Source of the DNA: Carettochelys insculpta
Lineage: Eukaryota; Chordata; Testudines; Carettochelyidae
NCBI RefSeq assembly: GCF_033958435.1
Contig: NC_134137.1
Location: 121,866,001 to 121,930,000, forward strand
DNA length: 64,000 nt
Direction: 5' to 3'
Positions 21,245 through 34,800 of this stretch are shown in pieces. Each line of letters opens with the position of its first letter. The first letter of the stretch is position 1. The notes below the pieces were generated by a model that worked only from the letters and a program-made list of their open reading frames with translations, had not been told where the DNA came from and did not search any database. Both the position numbers and the translations under genes were made by a program.

Positions 21245-22590
21245 CCTGCCTGGAGTGAGGAGGGGATGCCCAGCTCACAGTGATGCAAAGGGAAACTGCT
21301 CTGCTGGGAGACCTCTCTCCACTTCCCACACGTATTAGTCAAAAGAAGGGAATGCGATTAGAATTCTCCTTCTCCAGTTACAATGTGAAACTTGGCCGCT
21401 AGAGGTTGTCCCCGCCTCCCCCGGTCAACCTTTACCTCTTCTGAATTGAAGTAATATAGAATGACCATGGTGGGAAACTTTGTTAGTGAAACATAAAACT
21501 TTCCATACCCAAATCAAAACCCTATTTCACTGAGGGCTACCGTTAAACAGAAGAGATCAAAATACTAAGTTCCAAGCAAGTATTGCTATTAATTGTCGGA
21601 AGCACTAGAAGTCCAAGTACCTTTATTTCAGTTTCTTTTTGCCTGAAAATATTTTTTTCTAAAACTTCAGCTCTTTAATACAGACTGAATTGCAGATGAG
21701 GCAAATTAAATAAGTTGTACTGCAACAATATAGCATTGCTTACAATGAGTATAGTACAATCAGTTCTGTCCCTGTAAGGACAAGAGGTCTGGGGCAACCT
21801 CCCACCCCTAACAGGTACAGGGCCCAAGACACACCCCCATCACAGGCCCAGTGTCCACCCTGCCTCTGCTCCACTTCCCTGCCGCCGCCTTGGAAGCGAC
21901 CCCCCCACGAATGGTATGAGATAGGGTACTATGAGGGGCCTGGCATAGGGCGGTGCAGGGGTTGTCCCCTCCCACACTGACAAGGCATCAGTGAAGCTGA
22001 AGAAGCCAAGTGCAGCGGGCTGGAAGATGGGTTTCAGGACAGAGTGGAGCAAACTGCTAGTGTAACCCACACATGTACTGGGGGTGGCTCGCTGTCCCAT
22101 GTGGTGACTTTCAGACCACTTACAAAGAGAAAGAGACTGAGTCTCCTCTACAGCCTTAGCTCTAGAAAGCCCAGGTTTGGTTCCACCTCTTGGCAGTTAC
22201 AGTGGGATCCCTTGGGCTGCCCTGGACCACATCCATACGATGGTTGAGGTGGCCGCTGCAGAGACCCCCCGAGTGTGCCCTGAACTGTCCCCTGGAGAGG
22301 ATTTCTCTGAGTACAACAGCACTGCACTATGGTAGGCTGTACATGACACTAAAATAAAATTCTGACTCATTGTAATCAGTTATTTATAGATTTGTTTTCT
22401 CCTCTATGCTCAACAGTTGCTTGCAGAAAAGTACAAGTAGTACTGAGGCAATGTTTGCACTGATAGTTACTTTGTTGGACAGTCATTTAGGGCCTGATCC
22501 TACAGCCACTGAATCTGGTGAATTTTGCCCTTAACAGCAAAGGATGTAGGATCAGGCCTTTCACTGAATGTATCTGAACGGAGTGTGTGT
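21245..22590. repeat. Tandem duplication, right copy (B)
   Basis: Diverged second copy of the segment that surrounds the Harbinger element. It has empty sites for all three insertions of copy A, but carries its own extra block at about 21750-22315 with no recognised content. The gap between copies (20961-21244) is not duplicated and holds no recognised feature. Confidence 0.7.
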
Positions 22591-25320
22591 GTTTTTAAGA
22601 ATAATTTTAAAATTACCCTGGAGATGAACATGAAAATTCATATCCAATGGGTTTCTTTTTTAAAGAAAATCACAGTAAGACATATGGTTCAAGCAACAGC
22701 AATAAAAAAGTAATGACAGCAATGCACTGGAGATGTGGTTTTAGGATAAATATTTATTTGAATGTTCCATCACATAAACAATATTGACTGCAGGGGCAAC
22801 GTATATTTCAAAAACACTGAAGTGAGTTGGATTTATAATTTATCTATTTTATTATCTAGGTTATTGCATTTTTTTTCAGTGTGGAAAATTGTGTGCTATT
22901 GTATGGGTTGAATGAAGGAGAGGAGCAATAGTATGTGCACAAATGTGCTGGCGAGGAAAAAGGGCATCATTTGGGGGTGAGAGGCAGTGGTTGAGACAGG
23001 CGTGGGCTTGAGTGCCATGCACTCTAAGTCTGAATGACAGGACAACTTATGAATTTGGTCTGGGGGGTTGAGGGGCAGAATGAGTGTACAGATGGAATGT
23101 ACTGAAGCATCAATTGGTGTGCCGAGCTAAGAGAGGAACACTGTTTGCTTATGAAGGCTTAATTGCACCTGAGCGTGGTTTAAACTTTATTTAAGTCATG
23201 AGTGTGGGATCTCATGCTGCGATAACAATAAACATTCTTGCAAATGTAATTTGCTTTTTTAAAATAAATGTGTGAAGTTAAATACCCAATCTGTGGCAGG
23301 CCAGCTGCCTTTACACCCTCCTCCCCCAAACACAGTCAGTAACTAACCCTCTGGCTGCACATTCTCCTTTCCCTTCCGTCTGTGCTTTCCCCTCTCTTGC
23401 GGGCAGGGGAGGTTTCCACTAACAAGGGGTTGAAGAGGGAAGGCTGCTCAACATTTAGTTGCTCTGCCCATCCGCTCATGCATCCTGAATGCATCAGCTA
23501 CTCTGACCTGGAGATGTCAAGTTACTGCTTGACTGGAAGTACATTGCAGCGTGATTGTGCCAAGGTGAGGGGGAGGCAGCAGGAGCCCATGCTCTTTATA
23601 ACCATTATGGACAGGAGTTGCTGAAACAGTGCTTTCTCCTGAGTTCTGTTCTCCTCCCTCAGCCACCATTCCTAGTCCAGGAGCTGCTTTGCACATGGCT
23701 GCTCCCTTGCTGAAATCCTGTCCCCATCCTAGGAGCCTTGGCCTCTCTCAGCAGTCAACCTGTCATTCATCCCTCTGCTCCTGGCACAGGACCTGCTGAT
23801 GGACTCTCTCAAGAACACGGACCAGAACTTCTTCGTGGAAATGCTCCCTTTGGAATGGTCGGTGACGGCACATTGGACCAGGAACAGCAGGCAATAGAGG
23901 TTGAGGGGCCTGCAGTAAGCCAAGAAACAGGGATGTAGGCTGAGCCAGCTCAGTGGAGGAGCACAGGATTAATTACTGCAGAATCTCATGGACATAAAAT
24001 GTAACACTTCTAAAGTGAACCAACACATCCTGTGAAAGGGCTGCTGCAAGCCCCATGCTGCCCCTGGGCACAGCCTTCTTAATCCCAGAGACAAAACATG
24101 TAGAGACAAACATTTAAAATTATAACCTTTCATTTCTCAAAAAATGTCACGCCTAATTGGTGTGGGTGGGGGGGGGGGGCGGGGGAGGAGGGCTTCTGGC
24201 CCCCTGGCTGAAAAAGGCTTTTCAGTCATTTCAGCCGTTCCATGTTTTGGAAGACATAACTGTCCTGGTGGTGTCCTATATCGAGAGGGAGATGTATTGC
24301 AAGTGACTGGAGTGAAACCTGCCACATATACAGCTGAAGTGTGCAAAAGTACAGGGACTGAACAATACGTTTGTAAGTAGGGTTTCCAGTTTTGGTTGGA
24401 CATATTCCTGGAGTTTTCATCAAATGACAGGACATCCTAGAGAGTTGGCAATCTGTGGTGTAGTGAACTAGTAAGCTATGGAGGCTGGCTGGACAATATG
24501 TCCTTCCCAGCAGTGTGACTGACTACCTGGAGTTGCTACTTCAGGAGAAGTTTGTAGCTACCAGCAGCTGGCAGTGAGTCTGACTCCACCAAGGAATTAA
24601 CGTGATCCTGTATTAGCTCACATGTGGCATATCCTAGTAGTGCTGCACACAAACATGCCAAAATCTGCCACTTAACTCCACCCTGCCCTTGGCACAGTTC
24701 TGCGAAACAAACTACACCCCTTGGAGGTGTTGGATAAATGATTTTTGTGACCTGCTGACTCAATGGACTATCTCTGAATGGATTAGATTTGGAAATAAAA
24801 TACTGCATCTAAAACACATGCTCCGTACACTGTTCACTGTGGCTCCTTAGACCCAGGACAAGTGATTACAGAGCGGCACGTTTCTTATTACTGAAAGGAA
24901 AACAAGCAAATATCTGGCTTAACAGTTGAAATAAACTTTATAGCTGTTTATGAATTTGAAATTCTGAGTTGCTATTTTGAATACCTCTTGGTGTGGAGCT
25001 GGATGTGACACCTAGGCGCTGTGATACAGTCTGCCATTAGCGGCCTATTGCTGGTAGCCAGAGACTAATATTTCTGCACTGCTGCTTACAGTAGAAACCC
25101 CTCCCATTACAGTAGTAACACAATTTAAATTCAAGTCATACACTTACTGGGGTCTGTAGCAGCTTCTGTCTCCACTGGGTTCTCTGCAGGCTCAGTAGCG
25201 GGCTGTTCCTTGTGAATGGGGGAGTAGCTGGAGTTGAGGATCAAACAACCTTTCAGAGTAGGGATCAAGAATTCACTGTTTATCCTGATCCACAGCCTGC
25301 TCTGGGACTGGTTCCATTAG
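22591..25320. other. Intergenic, no gene recognised
   Basis: Mostly single-copy-looking AT-rich sequence. It includes a G run with a GGGGGGGGGGC stretch near 24168-24185 and a hAT-like piece at 24381-24453 (TAGGGTTTCCAGTTTTGG ... GAGAGTTGGCAATC). No credible exon or RNA gene seen. Confidence 0.5.
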
Positions 25321-25820
25321 AAGAGTTATAAGAATGGGCATACTGAGTCAGACCAAAGGTCCATCTAGCCCAGTATCCTGACTGCTGACAGATGCCAATG
25401 CCAGATGTCCAGAGGGAGTGAACAGAACAGGTAATCACCAAAGTGATTGTCCTCTCCTGTCGTCCATTTCCAGCCTCTGACAAATAGAGGCCAGGGACAC
25501 CATTCCTTACCCATCCTGTCTAATAAATGTTGATGGACCCAACCTCCATGAATTTATCTAGTTCTTTCTTGAACCTTGTTAAAGTCCTGGTCTTCACAAC
25601 ATGCTCTAGCAAGGAGTTCCACAGGTCTACCGTGTGCTGCATGAAGAAAAACTTCCTTTTGTTAGTTCTAAGCCTGCTCCCCATTAATGTAATGTGGCGA
25701 CCTCTCGGTCTGACGCTGTGGGAGTGAATAAAAAACTTTTCCTTATTCGCTTTTTTCCAGTCATGGTTTTACAGACCCCTATCATATCCCTTCTCCTCTC
25801 CTTTTGTTCCTCCTGGAAAC
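25321..25820 (-). mobile_element. CR1 LINE, 3' fragment
   Basis: On the minus strand this is the CR1 3' region. The plus strand reads ATAAGAATGGGCATACTGAG, AGACCAAAGGTCCATCTAGC, AAGGAGTTCCACAGG and AAGAAAAACTTCCTTTTGTT, the complement of the sequence at 63050-63500. It is 5'-truncated and encodes only degraded C-terminal RT residues. Confidence 0.85.
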
Positions 25821-25859
25821 AAAGCTACCACCCCTTGTTGGGGATCATTTTATTTTACC

Positions 25860-25972
25860 GCCGAGAGTGTTCTCTCTCCTGGCAACAAAGAGTAGCTACA
25901 TTATGCTCATTACAATGGCAGGGCTGTGCCAGCGAAGCCATGCCATGGTAAGGTGCACAATGTAGGCATAGC
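25860..25972. mobile_element. MITE fragment, same family as 43346-43634
   Basis: It shares AAGGTGCACAATGTAGGCAT / CAGGTGCACAACGTAGCCAT and the preceding CAGCTGTGC-like block with the right half of the element at 43346. Only one end is present. Confidence 0.45.
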
Positions 25973-26078
25973 CTAAATTTGGTTACACCAATCAGAGAGA
26001 GATTGCCTGTGGTTCAAATAGGGAATACTGGTCGAACCAGCAAAAATTGCCTCTTAGAATAGCGGGTGTTCTGTGTGA

Positions 26079-26155
26079 GTTGTAGCTGTGTCAGTCTTAA
26101 GATATGAGAGATAAGGTGAGTGAGGTAATATCTTTTATTGGGTCTCTCAGCTAAG
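26079..26155 (-). repeat. Penelope-type tail fragment
   Basis: TTGTAGCTGTGTCAGTC and GTGAGGTAATATCTTTTATT are a minus-strand copy of the tail that includes CCAATAAAAG-type sequence (compare 5390). Short and truncated. The next stretch, 26160-27430, is AT-rich with nothing recognised. Confidence 0.5.
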
Positions 26156-27439
26156 TAGACAATTATGCAATAACATTCTAACTGGGGGCAATGTAGTTTC
26201 TGTTAATTTAAAACTATAGTATTTACGAAATATTTACATTTCATAGAAAATAATTTTATGTAGATGGCTACAAAGATTTTAAATGGCTACAGTTACACGT
26301 GCCTTTAGTGAGCACCAAAAATGGTGTGTTTGAAGGGTTGATCATAATTTGAAATGGCTCAACATTGTATAGGAGTTGTTGAATTACCTTTACATTGTCC
26401 ATTTATAATAGGAAGTGTACATTGGGGTGGGTTTAAATTCGGGTTTTTTACTTTTTATTGTTATGCTTTTGCTTTGATGTCACTTCTCCTTAAATCTCAA
26501 ACAAATATATTTTTACCTTTATTTGCAATTGGTGTGTTCCTAACTCTTGCCAGCAGATGATGCTAAATAATCGCTAGAAAATGATTACTAGTTGTATAGC
26601 TGTATCACAACATAAAACAAGTATATTTAATTGTTAAAAAATGGCTCTGTGTTTGACACCCAACCTCCCAAATTATCAAATACAAAATGAAGGGCTATTA
26701 CAAATTTATTCCTATTAGAAGAAATTGAAAGGCAAGACAATTTGAACTCCTAGTAAAAAGGAGATGGCATGAATGAATCAGTGGAATGTAATAAATGACA
26801 AAAAATGAGAATGTCAAGTGATTTAAAAAATTGGTCACCATTAATTGTGCATTTAAAAGTTAATTGTTTAAGAAATTGCACTGTGAATAATAAAATGTCA
26901 TTTATTTAAATATTTTTGGATGTTTTCTACATGTTTAAAAGTATTGATTTCTATTACAACACAGAATGCCAGACGTACAGTGCTCACGTGATATAACATT
27001 ATAGAACAGGAGGAGTGGGTGAGGGTGTGGCAGGAAGGGACAGGGCTTAGGGGGACAGGGATAAACATGTCTCTCCAGCCACAGGGACTCCCAGTCTGGA
27101 CTGCGAAACTGCACAGGCCAGAGATGATTCAAGGACCATGAGTTTGTGACTCTCTACCTTAAGATCTAGGGAAAAAATAGCATTGATGCTGACAGCACAG
27201 GATTGATTGGGGACTGCATGCCACACGTATATATTTATACCAGTGTTTCTTCACTCTGCAGAGGCCTTTGCCCTTATTCCTTCATTCAAGGGACCCCTCA
27301 TAGCTTTGCTAATTGACAAGTAAGATTTGTTTGTGCCCAGTATGGAAGTCCAGGGAGCACAAGAGTTTGCTTTACAGTCAGAGACATAGAGGTCCCTCTC
27401 CATTTGGTTTATCAAAATCAAAAAACAAAACAGAGAGGT

Positions 27440-27790
27440 GACTTGATTAGAGTGTTACGGGAACTAAAATGTCCAATCCTAAAGGGCTCATTAGTCTAGC
27501 TGAAAAAGTCATAGCAAGAACCAGTGTCTGGAAGCTGAAGCCTGAAGTATTCAATTTGAAAATTAGGTGCATATTTTTAACCCCGGTGAAGTTTAACTCT
27601 TGGGAGAAATTGGCAATGGAAGTGGTGGATTCTTCGTTTCTTGTCGGCCTCAGCTCAAGATTGGATGGCTTTCTGGAAAAGTGCTTTAATCTCATACAAG
27701 TTATTAGATTCCAACACAGGCAACTGGGTGATATATAGAAAGTCGGGCTACATGATCCAGTATTCCTTCTAGCTTTAAACTCTGATGGAT
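27440..27790 (+). mobile_element. Old CR1/L2-like LINE 3' end
   Basis: It contains GAGAGGTGACTTGATTAGAG, AATTGGCAATGGAAGTGGTG, GGCTTTCTGGAAAAGTGC and GGGCTACATGATCCAG, the layout of the 3' end of CR1/L2 elements. More diverged than the CR1 at 60430, so older. Confidence 0.6.
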
Positions 27791-30700
27791 TATGTGTTAC
27801 ACTAACTGTGTATTTGCATAACTGTTGGGTGCCTTCACAGCACTGCTGCGGTTTGTGAGTTTTCTTGTGTATTTTGTAAAATCTATGAAGACTTGGAGTT
27901 CCTGCAGAATGAAAAAGGCCTGGAGGGATGAAGAGCAGGTATCAGAGCATAGACTCTCTCAATAGTGCTGTGATGGATCCTACGTAAAACCTGAAAACAG
28001 AGCTAAAGCACATGCATGCTATGGATACACACTTCATAATCTATGCAGAAATGAATTCCCTCCCTCACAAAATATGGAGGACACTACTTGCAGAAAATGC
28101 AAAAGTGTAAAACGGAGTTTGGTCTTGCTAGGCTGAGTTATCTTGGCGAGATATACATTAAAAAAAATAACAAAAACAGTTAGAGACATGCTCCAGTAAT
28201 GAGGTCCACCTCTCTTCACGGCGTATCTCATCTAAATATTTTCCCTAGCTTGTCTTAAACTTTTTTAAAAAATCCTGAGTGCGCATTTGAAATTTTCAGG
28301 TGGTGAGAGATTCTTGTTTCAGTGGAAATCCACGATATTTGTTTAGGGGAAGAACAGTCAAATCTGATTTAAGGTGGAACCTAGTCACATTTTCAACTAC
28401 AGAAAGCAATAATAGTAAATAATAATCAATAATAAAGCAAGATGAGACTCTGCTTCTGCCAGCTAAAAACATGCTCACCAAGATTCGCTTATTACACTTT
28501 GTAAGACAAATCCTTTTCCTGGTGAAAACAACTCCTGAATTATTTGCAAGTCCCATCCCTTTGCCTACGAGGCTTATTGGCACTGTGCAACAAACAAGCC
28601 ATATTTACTTCTCTTCTATAGTCTGTGCCTTAATCCCCAGTCCCTTCAAATTTCTATCCATGTCTGCTTGTTTGATAATTGGTGTCTTGGTTCTGAAAAC
28701 TGCAGCACCGTCCATGTGTAGAGACAAGCTGTGCTGTTAGTGAAAGCCTCCCCATAGAGCCCTTCACATGCAGACTGTCATTGAGACAGTACGCACCACC
28801 TCAGAGGTTGATCAAATTCTTCTCTGTGTTTTACCTCCTTCAACCACCATTTCTTCATTGAACTGCACTGAATTACAACGTAGAGGGCCAGTCAGGTGCT
28901 GTGCAGTTACAAGTACACAGAAATAGGAATGTAATCTCAAAAATGTCCTGATTGTATGTCTGTGATCGCAGCCGAAATGGGGTCTCTGAGTCTCATGGAA
29001 AGGTCAGCGAGAGTATATCTGACTCTGCAGAATGAAGCATGTTACAAAAGCATCTGCTCACTTGCTCTCTCAGCCACAAGAGCATTGAACAGTGAGAGAG
29101 GAGGGGTTAACCCTCCATACGTCCATTAATCTATTCTGGCTATTTGCTGGAGATTTTACAGGGTTCCAATTCAAAGGGAATCGATCCCTTTGAAAATCAT
29201 TGTTCTGGCTGCACATTTTGTACCTGCTGTTGGAAGTACACCTACAATTATTAGAAATGAAAAAAAACAGTGGGGAAAAATATCTCAACCCTCCCCAGTT
29301 TGTTTCATTGTTGTGTGTTTGATAGCACTTGGATCATGCTAATTTTTACTTTCCTTCTATAATGTTTTAGGCCCTGAGTCTGCAAATATTTATGTACCTG
29401 AGTAATTTGGCAGGAAAGGAAACTTGAATGGAAGTATTAATGTGCATCAAATGAAGCCCAAGTCTTTGTAAGGCTACTGCACGGATCAGTTTCCCCTTCA
29501 AGACTCCTATAAACGTCAACAGAGGAACAAAACTGTTCTTGGCACTTTTTGTATAAGACTGGGGGAAGAGAAGTTGTATGACATGGTTTTAAACAGTGGT
29601 CTAGTGTACGGTGAAGCAAAAAAAGGACTTCGTTTAAAAACATGTGAAGCTGACAGTACCACCTTAAGGAAAGTAATGCATCTGATTTTCACATATTAAC
29701 CACTGGAAAAACTAAGTTACATTTATTAGGATATAACGATATTTAAACTGGACATTAAAGAGATGTTCAGGGTTAACATATTGGATTTGCTGTAATGTCA
29801 GATACAGAGCTGGCAGTGTGCCCTCCTGCATGTTGCAAATGTATTATGCCACTGTTCGCTGTCATTGGAGAAAGAAACCAGTCGTCAAAGAGGAAAGATT
29901 TACATATTTACTGCCATGCCTATACAGTTCAGAGCCAAACAACAGCAAAGTGTTAACAGGGCTGGCATCAATTGGGAGCCTGTCTTAAAAGAAAATGCAA
30001 TACTTTTACATCAGTATGCCATTGCTGGTGTTGCTGCTTTGAACATCAGAAAGTGACAGCATTCATACTCAAATTACGGGGCTGTGGCCAGAGAGGATGG
30101 TAATTTCAAACTAGTTACAAAGATCTTTGAACAGTTTGCTGTTTTTTTTTAATGTTTTGGGGTTTGCTCTATTCAATTAGAATTATACTCAGACCATAAT
30201 AAAAGGCTTTGCTGCAAAGTTTACTGCTGTTTGATGATAGAAGAACTTACGGTGTGAGGATAGAAAGAAAAATCGAATCTGTATCAGTCACGCCACAATG
30301 AAACTAAATTTTGCCTTATCAAGGTTCGGTTTTTCTACTGCCTTCCTAAGCTGCCAGAGGCTTTATTCTTAATTGAAAATAATAGCTCCCTGGCTAGTTT
30401 AGAGTCAACATGAAAGCCCTTTATTGTTAGACATTTTATGTGCACACTATATCTCAGATATGGCCCGGCAAAATGTAGCAGATTTATTGATATGAGGGAC
30501 TGTCCCTCACTCAGGGTTTGTCTGCTCTTCACTTGAATTCCAAGTGTAGGTCATTTCTAGTTTTCTAAGTCTCTGGGATCTTGAATAGAGAACAGTTTAA
30601 ATACCAAAACTAGCAAAGACAACAGAAAAGGAAAGGCTCCCAGTGTCTGATGTACAGAAGGACATATTGTGAGTTAGTTTGTTTTTAGTAAAAGAGATAG

Positions 30701-31300
30701 TGGAGGAGAAAATCGTCTGTATAAACTTAAACAGGTTGAATTTAAAAAATGCTCCTGTCCCCAGAGACAATCATTTAGTTTAATTAATTGGGGAAACACT
30801 AATGAATGTGCCAAGCCTAATAGATATTAGGAACTGAGTCAGCTTTAGAAAGGAAGATAAGACCAATGACAAAATAAATCATTTTATAACTGTTTAGCTA
30901 CAGTGTTTTATAACAAATGAGCTCCAGCCTGGGTGTCCTTTGCTGAGCCACGGACTTGACATAGGAATGGTGAGCAAACTTTGTCCTCTGAGTTGGCCAC
31001 CAGCATTTCCTGAAGAGTGAGGGAACCGGGTTTTATTCATTTGTTTGTTTGTTTGGTAACAGTCATATCCCCTTAGGTTATTTAACACTAGCTGCATGCT
31101 AGGCTTCAAGTCAAAGGAGGTTGTTTGAGGACCCAACTAGCGATGGTGAAATGCTGACCCAGGTAAGAGGCCTGAAGGGAAGGAAGGAAGGAAAAGCTGT
31201 TTATTGGGGCATACTCTCTGTCTGGCTCTACCCAAGCTAGAACTGTCTACTTTTCCCAAGTGTGAGCAGGGCATTGGCCCTGCAATTGTGGGGTACTTTT
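27791..31300. other. Intergenic, AT-rich, no gene recognised
   Basis: No repeated element, RNA gene or exon could be supported. Open frames are short and without family resemblance. It could include unannotated UTR or regulatory DNA, which sequence reading alone cannot show. Confidence 0.5.
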
Positions 31301-31303
31301 TTT

Positions 31304-31476
31304 GGGATAGCTCAGTGGTTTGAGCATTAGCCTGCTAAACCCAGGGTTGTGAGTTCAATCCTTGAGGAGGCCATTTAGGGATTGGGGCAAACAGATGTCA
31401 GGGATGGTGCTTGGTACTGCCACCAGGGCAGAGGACTGGACTAGATGACCTCCCGAGGTCCCTTCCAGTGCTAGGA
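31304..31476 (+). mobile_element. tRNA-derived SINE with CR1-like tail
   Basis: The head GGGATAGCTCAGTGGTTTGA holds a Pol III A box (31308-31319), and GAGTTCAATCCT is the B box (31351-31362), about 32 bp apart as in a tRNA. The tail GGACTGGACTAGATGACCTC, CCGAGGTCCCTTCCAG resembles the 3' end of CR1 LINEs, the known arrangement of the turtle Pol III SINE, which borrows CR1 machinery. Not a functional tRNA gene: there is no acceptor stem closure. Confidence 0.88.
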
Positions 31477-31744
31477 GATGCGTATACACTACCCCAGTGG
31501 AATGGATTAGCAAAAGGATATGAGTCTTTGGTCCCATTCAGTTTATCCAGAGGACTGACTGCCTGACCTCTAGGGTTCTCCTTCCACTCTCCTGTGTGCC
31601 AGAGTCCTTGTAACCCTGACAAGGCTGGACCCAGGATTCCTGGGATGGGGGCTTGACTAACTTTGTCATTGTCACTTTGGACAGGGGCTATGCTGTCGCA
31701 ACTCCAGGATACTTTCATTTCTTTGACTTCCCTTACTTCTCATG

Positions 31745-31881
31745 TCTTGCGAGCAATACAGGGGTTGACTACGACCCCTAAAAGGTCAATTTTGCACATC
31801 CCTACTAGATGCACAGAATTAACCCCGAGAAGGTCAACTCTGAGTGCCTCGATCTTCTAGGCTAGTGTAGATGTAGCCTTA
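31745..31881. mobile_element. Harbinger-type MITE, right half
   Basis: It ends in GGCTAGTGTAGATGTAGCCT, the inverted-repeat end common to the Harbinger-type MITEs here, preceded by AAGGTCAA-containing repeats. The left end is missing or too diverged. Confidence 0.45.
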
Positions 31882-34800
31882 CAAAGTTGTAAGTAATGCC
31901 CATGGCCCTGATCAGGCCTCTTATTGTTTTATCTTTTGTTCTACTTGCTTGTACGTTGGGGGAATGAATTAGTAATAGTTTGCTTTGGAAAATTCTGTTT
32001 CTGCGTCATGGCAAACGTCTGGTGTTACTGGCTCCCAAAGAGAAATTTGTACAGGCGCCATAATGAAGTCTGACTATTATTAACACAGCTGGGAGCCACA
32101 GGGTTGACGAATGACTGGGCTGCCTGGTTCCAGCCAGAATCACCTGAGGCAGCACTCAGAGGGACTACAATGGGTTTAACAGTTCACCTTGTAGGCAGGA
32201 CAGTTGTGTAGGCAGTGGGATAAAGCCCAAATTCTGGCAGGGCACTGAATGCAGAAACTTCAGGCCCAGTAGTGATACAGAGCCAAACTGACTGTGCTTT
32301 GTGTGTGCTTAAATACACCACCTGTATGTTCTACCAGCTTCTTCTGCAGTTTAGGATTTGCCGGTGCATATTACGCTGAAAGTAGCAAACCTGCCGCTGT
32401 GAAATCATTGAATGTAGAAAGGACCTCAAGAGCTCATCTACTGCCATGGTATATGTTCGTCACATTTGCATTTTATTTAGGGCAGTACTTAACTGGGTTC
32501 CCTTCAAGTTAGTTTTTGAGAGACAGAACTGCAGTGTTTGGGTTTTACTATTTATTTAAAAACACATTTACAATCCTTGGCTTGCAAATATCAGAAACAA
32601 AACAATCATGACAACCGTCAGCCATTGTTTAAAAAGGCAGTATACAGGCCTACAGCGTTACCATATTACTGAATGAGAATGCTTACAACACCACTGCAAT
32701 CTCTCGGGATTTTATTAAATTGAGCGATGGCTCTACATATGCATTTTCAACAGATCAGATATGTCTGTCACTTGTTTATGTTCAAATCACTGTGACAGGT
32801 ATGTTGTGTTTGGTCGAGCAGTCCTGGACTAGGGATTTTGCTGGACCAGGGAGGCCAATGCCCCCCTGCTGGCATTCCAGCCTCTGCTCCTGGGCTCCCC
32901 TCTCAGCTGTCACCTGACCCTGCAGGCTCCCCAGCAGCAGCTCAGTAGCAGGTGCCATTTCCAGGCTCCAGCCATAGCATCTCAGCCAGCTACACCCCAG
33001 CTCCAGCTGCAACTTCCCCTGGCCTCAGCTTCCTGCCCAGCCCCATCTATGAGCTATCACAAGCCACTGCTCCCCAGCCTGGGCTGCTGGCTTCTCAGCC
33101 CCAGCCACTGCTCCCAGGATTAGGCAAGCTCACTGCTGTTCCTGGCTGGACTCCCTGGTCACTGCTGGCCCCCACTTACCACCAGCCCAGTTCTGGCTGC
33201 CCTACCATAGGCTCTGGCTGCTAGTCTAGCTGGCCACTCCCCCTCCCAGCCTTGGGACTCTCTGGTCCTGGAAGATACATGGTCTAGGCCAGAGAAGAGA
33301 ATCTCGGATTTCGGAGACTCAACATGTACTGCATAGAAGGTAACCAAATATCTAAGTATCTGTCTGTCCTCTGTCTATTTCTCTGGGTACATGACAATTG
33401 TGATAATTTTTCCTTAACTGCAACCTCTCATATGTTTATGACTCGCTCCCCGATGGTTGGCTATTTGTCTTTTTCCAACGAGACGCTAGCAAGAGCCAGA
33501 CCTCTACTAGCAGGTGAGAGATTAATTCTTCATATTCTTTAATGTGACCGTTTCCCCAAGGAAGCCTCAAGAGAGCTGCCAAAGGATCATTTGGTAATAA
33601 ATAGCCAGCAATTTGTGATCCTAGGTTAAGAATTGCGTCGCAGTACTCTTTAATGACTGTACACATCTACCATGTAGACACAAAATCTCTTTCACCACAG
33701 TGTCTCCAACATTTATCCCCACTCAGCCTCCCTCTCTCTATATATATCTATGTAACCTGATTGGTGTGAGGTATTATATGAAAGAATGTTCTACTGTGCT
33801 ACAGACTGAGGTTGCTGATCCTTTTTTCCAGGTCAAACCTCATTACTCTGGGGTAATTTGTATGGCCACATCCTTCCCCCCAGGGTGTCATATGTGGATA
33901 TTTTTTGATTAGGTTGGCTATCTGCAAAAATTAATATAAATTAACAATATTTTTGTTTCCTTCTTGACCAGATGCCATCTGTTAAAATTAGCTGTCTGTA
34001 CAGATCAGGTTTTCTAGGAAGTTGAGAACATAGGGCTGGCTTAATTCGTTGTGAGCCTAGCAACAAACATAGCAGCAAGGGAGCAGGGCAGGGGCTGGAG
34101 GAAAGGAAACGGAGGGGTCAGGTTTTGAAATGAGCCAGTGGCTGAGAGCAAGAGGACAGTGTGGTGCTGCATCAGAGAGGCAGACCGCGCCTCTCCAGAT
34201 GGTGCACAGGCTATTTCGAACAGCTTCTCTTCCCTGTTTAATAGGGCTTGCAAAGTACCTGCTCTCACTCCTGGTCTTTTCTTAGTCCATATAAATTCTG
34301 ACCATGTTGCCTATATTCCTGTAAAGATTTTATCTGTGATCATCGTAAAGAGATTTTAAGATCACTTAGCAGAATATTCACTAACTGTGGCTGCTTTTCC
34401 CAATCAAGAAAGTGCATATTTCCCACTAGCACTGCAGACCTTTTTCATTTGCTACAGTACCCGTTTGCCATTTGAATTGTAGGGTGTTTGAGATTTTGAA
34501 TTCCCAGGTATCTTAAAGCAGGGGTGTTCAAAGTGGGGCACAGGGCCCCTTGGGGGAGCCCTTTAGGGTGTGTGAAATTTTATAAGAGGGCCACAGCACG
34601 ATCAGCTGCTGGGTCTCAGGCTCATCCATCTCATTAAAAATGTTGCGATACGTTACTGTTTTTGTGTGTGTGTAGTCACTTTTATATGCCCATTAATAAA
34701 GTTTTTACATTCTACATCCTTGTTTTCATCCATATGCTGAACGGATTGGGTTATTTTCATATGAACTGAAATTTCTGTCCGTTTGGCTTACATTAGACAG

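Noticed and set aside
31304..31376. Functional tRNA gene
   Set aside because: A and B boxes are present but there is no acceptor stem; it continues into a CR1-like tail, so it is a SINE.
32418..32437. Separate CR1 insertion
   Set aside because: Only about 20 bp match; too short to list as an element of its own.
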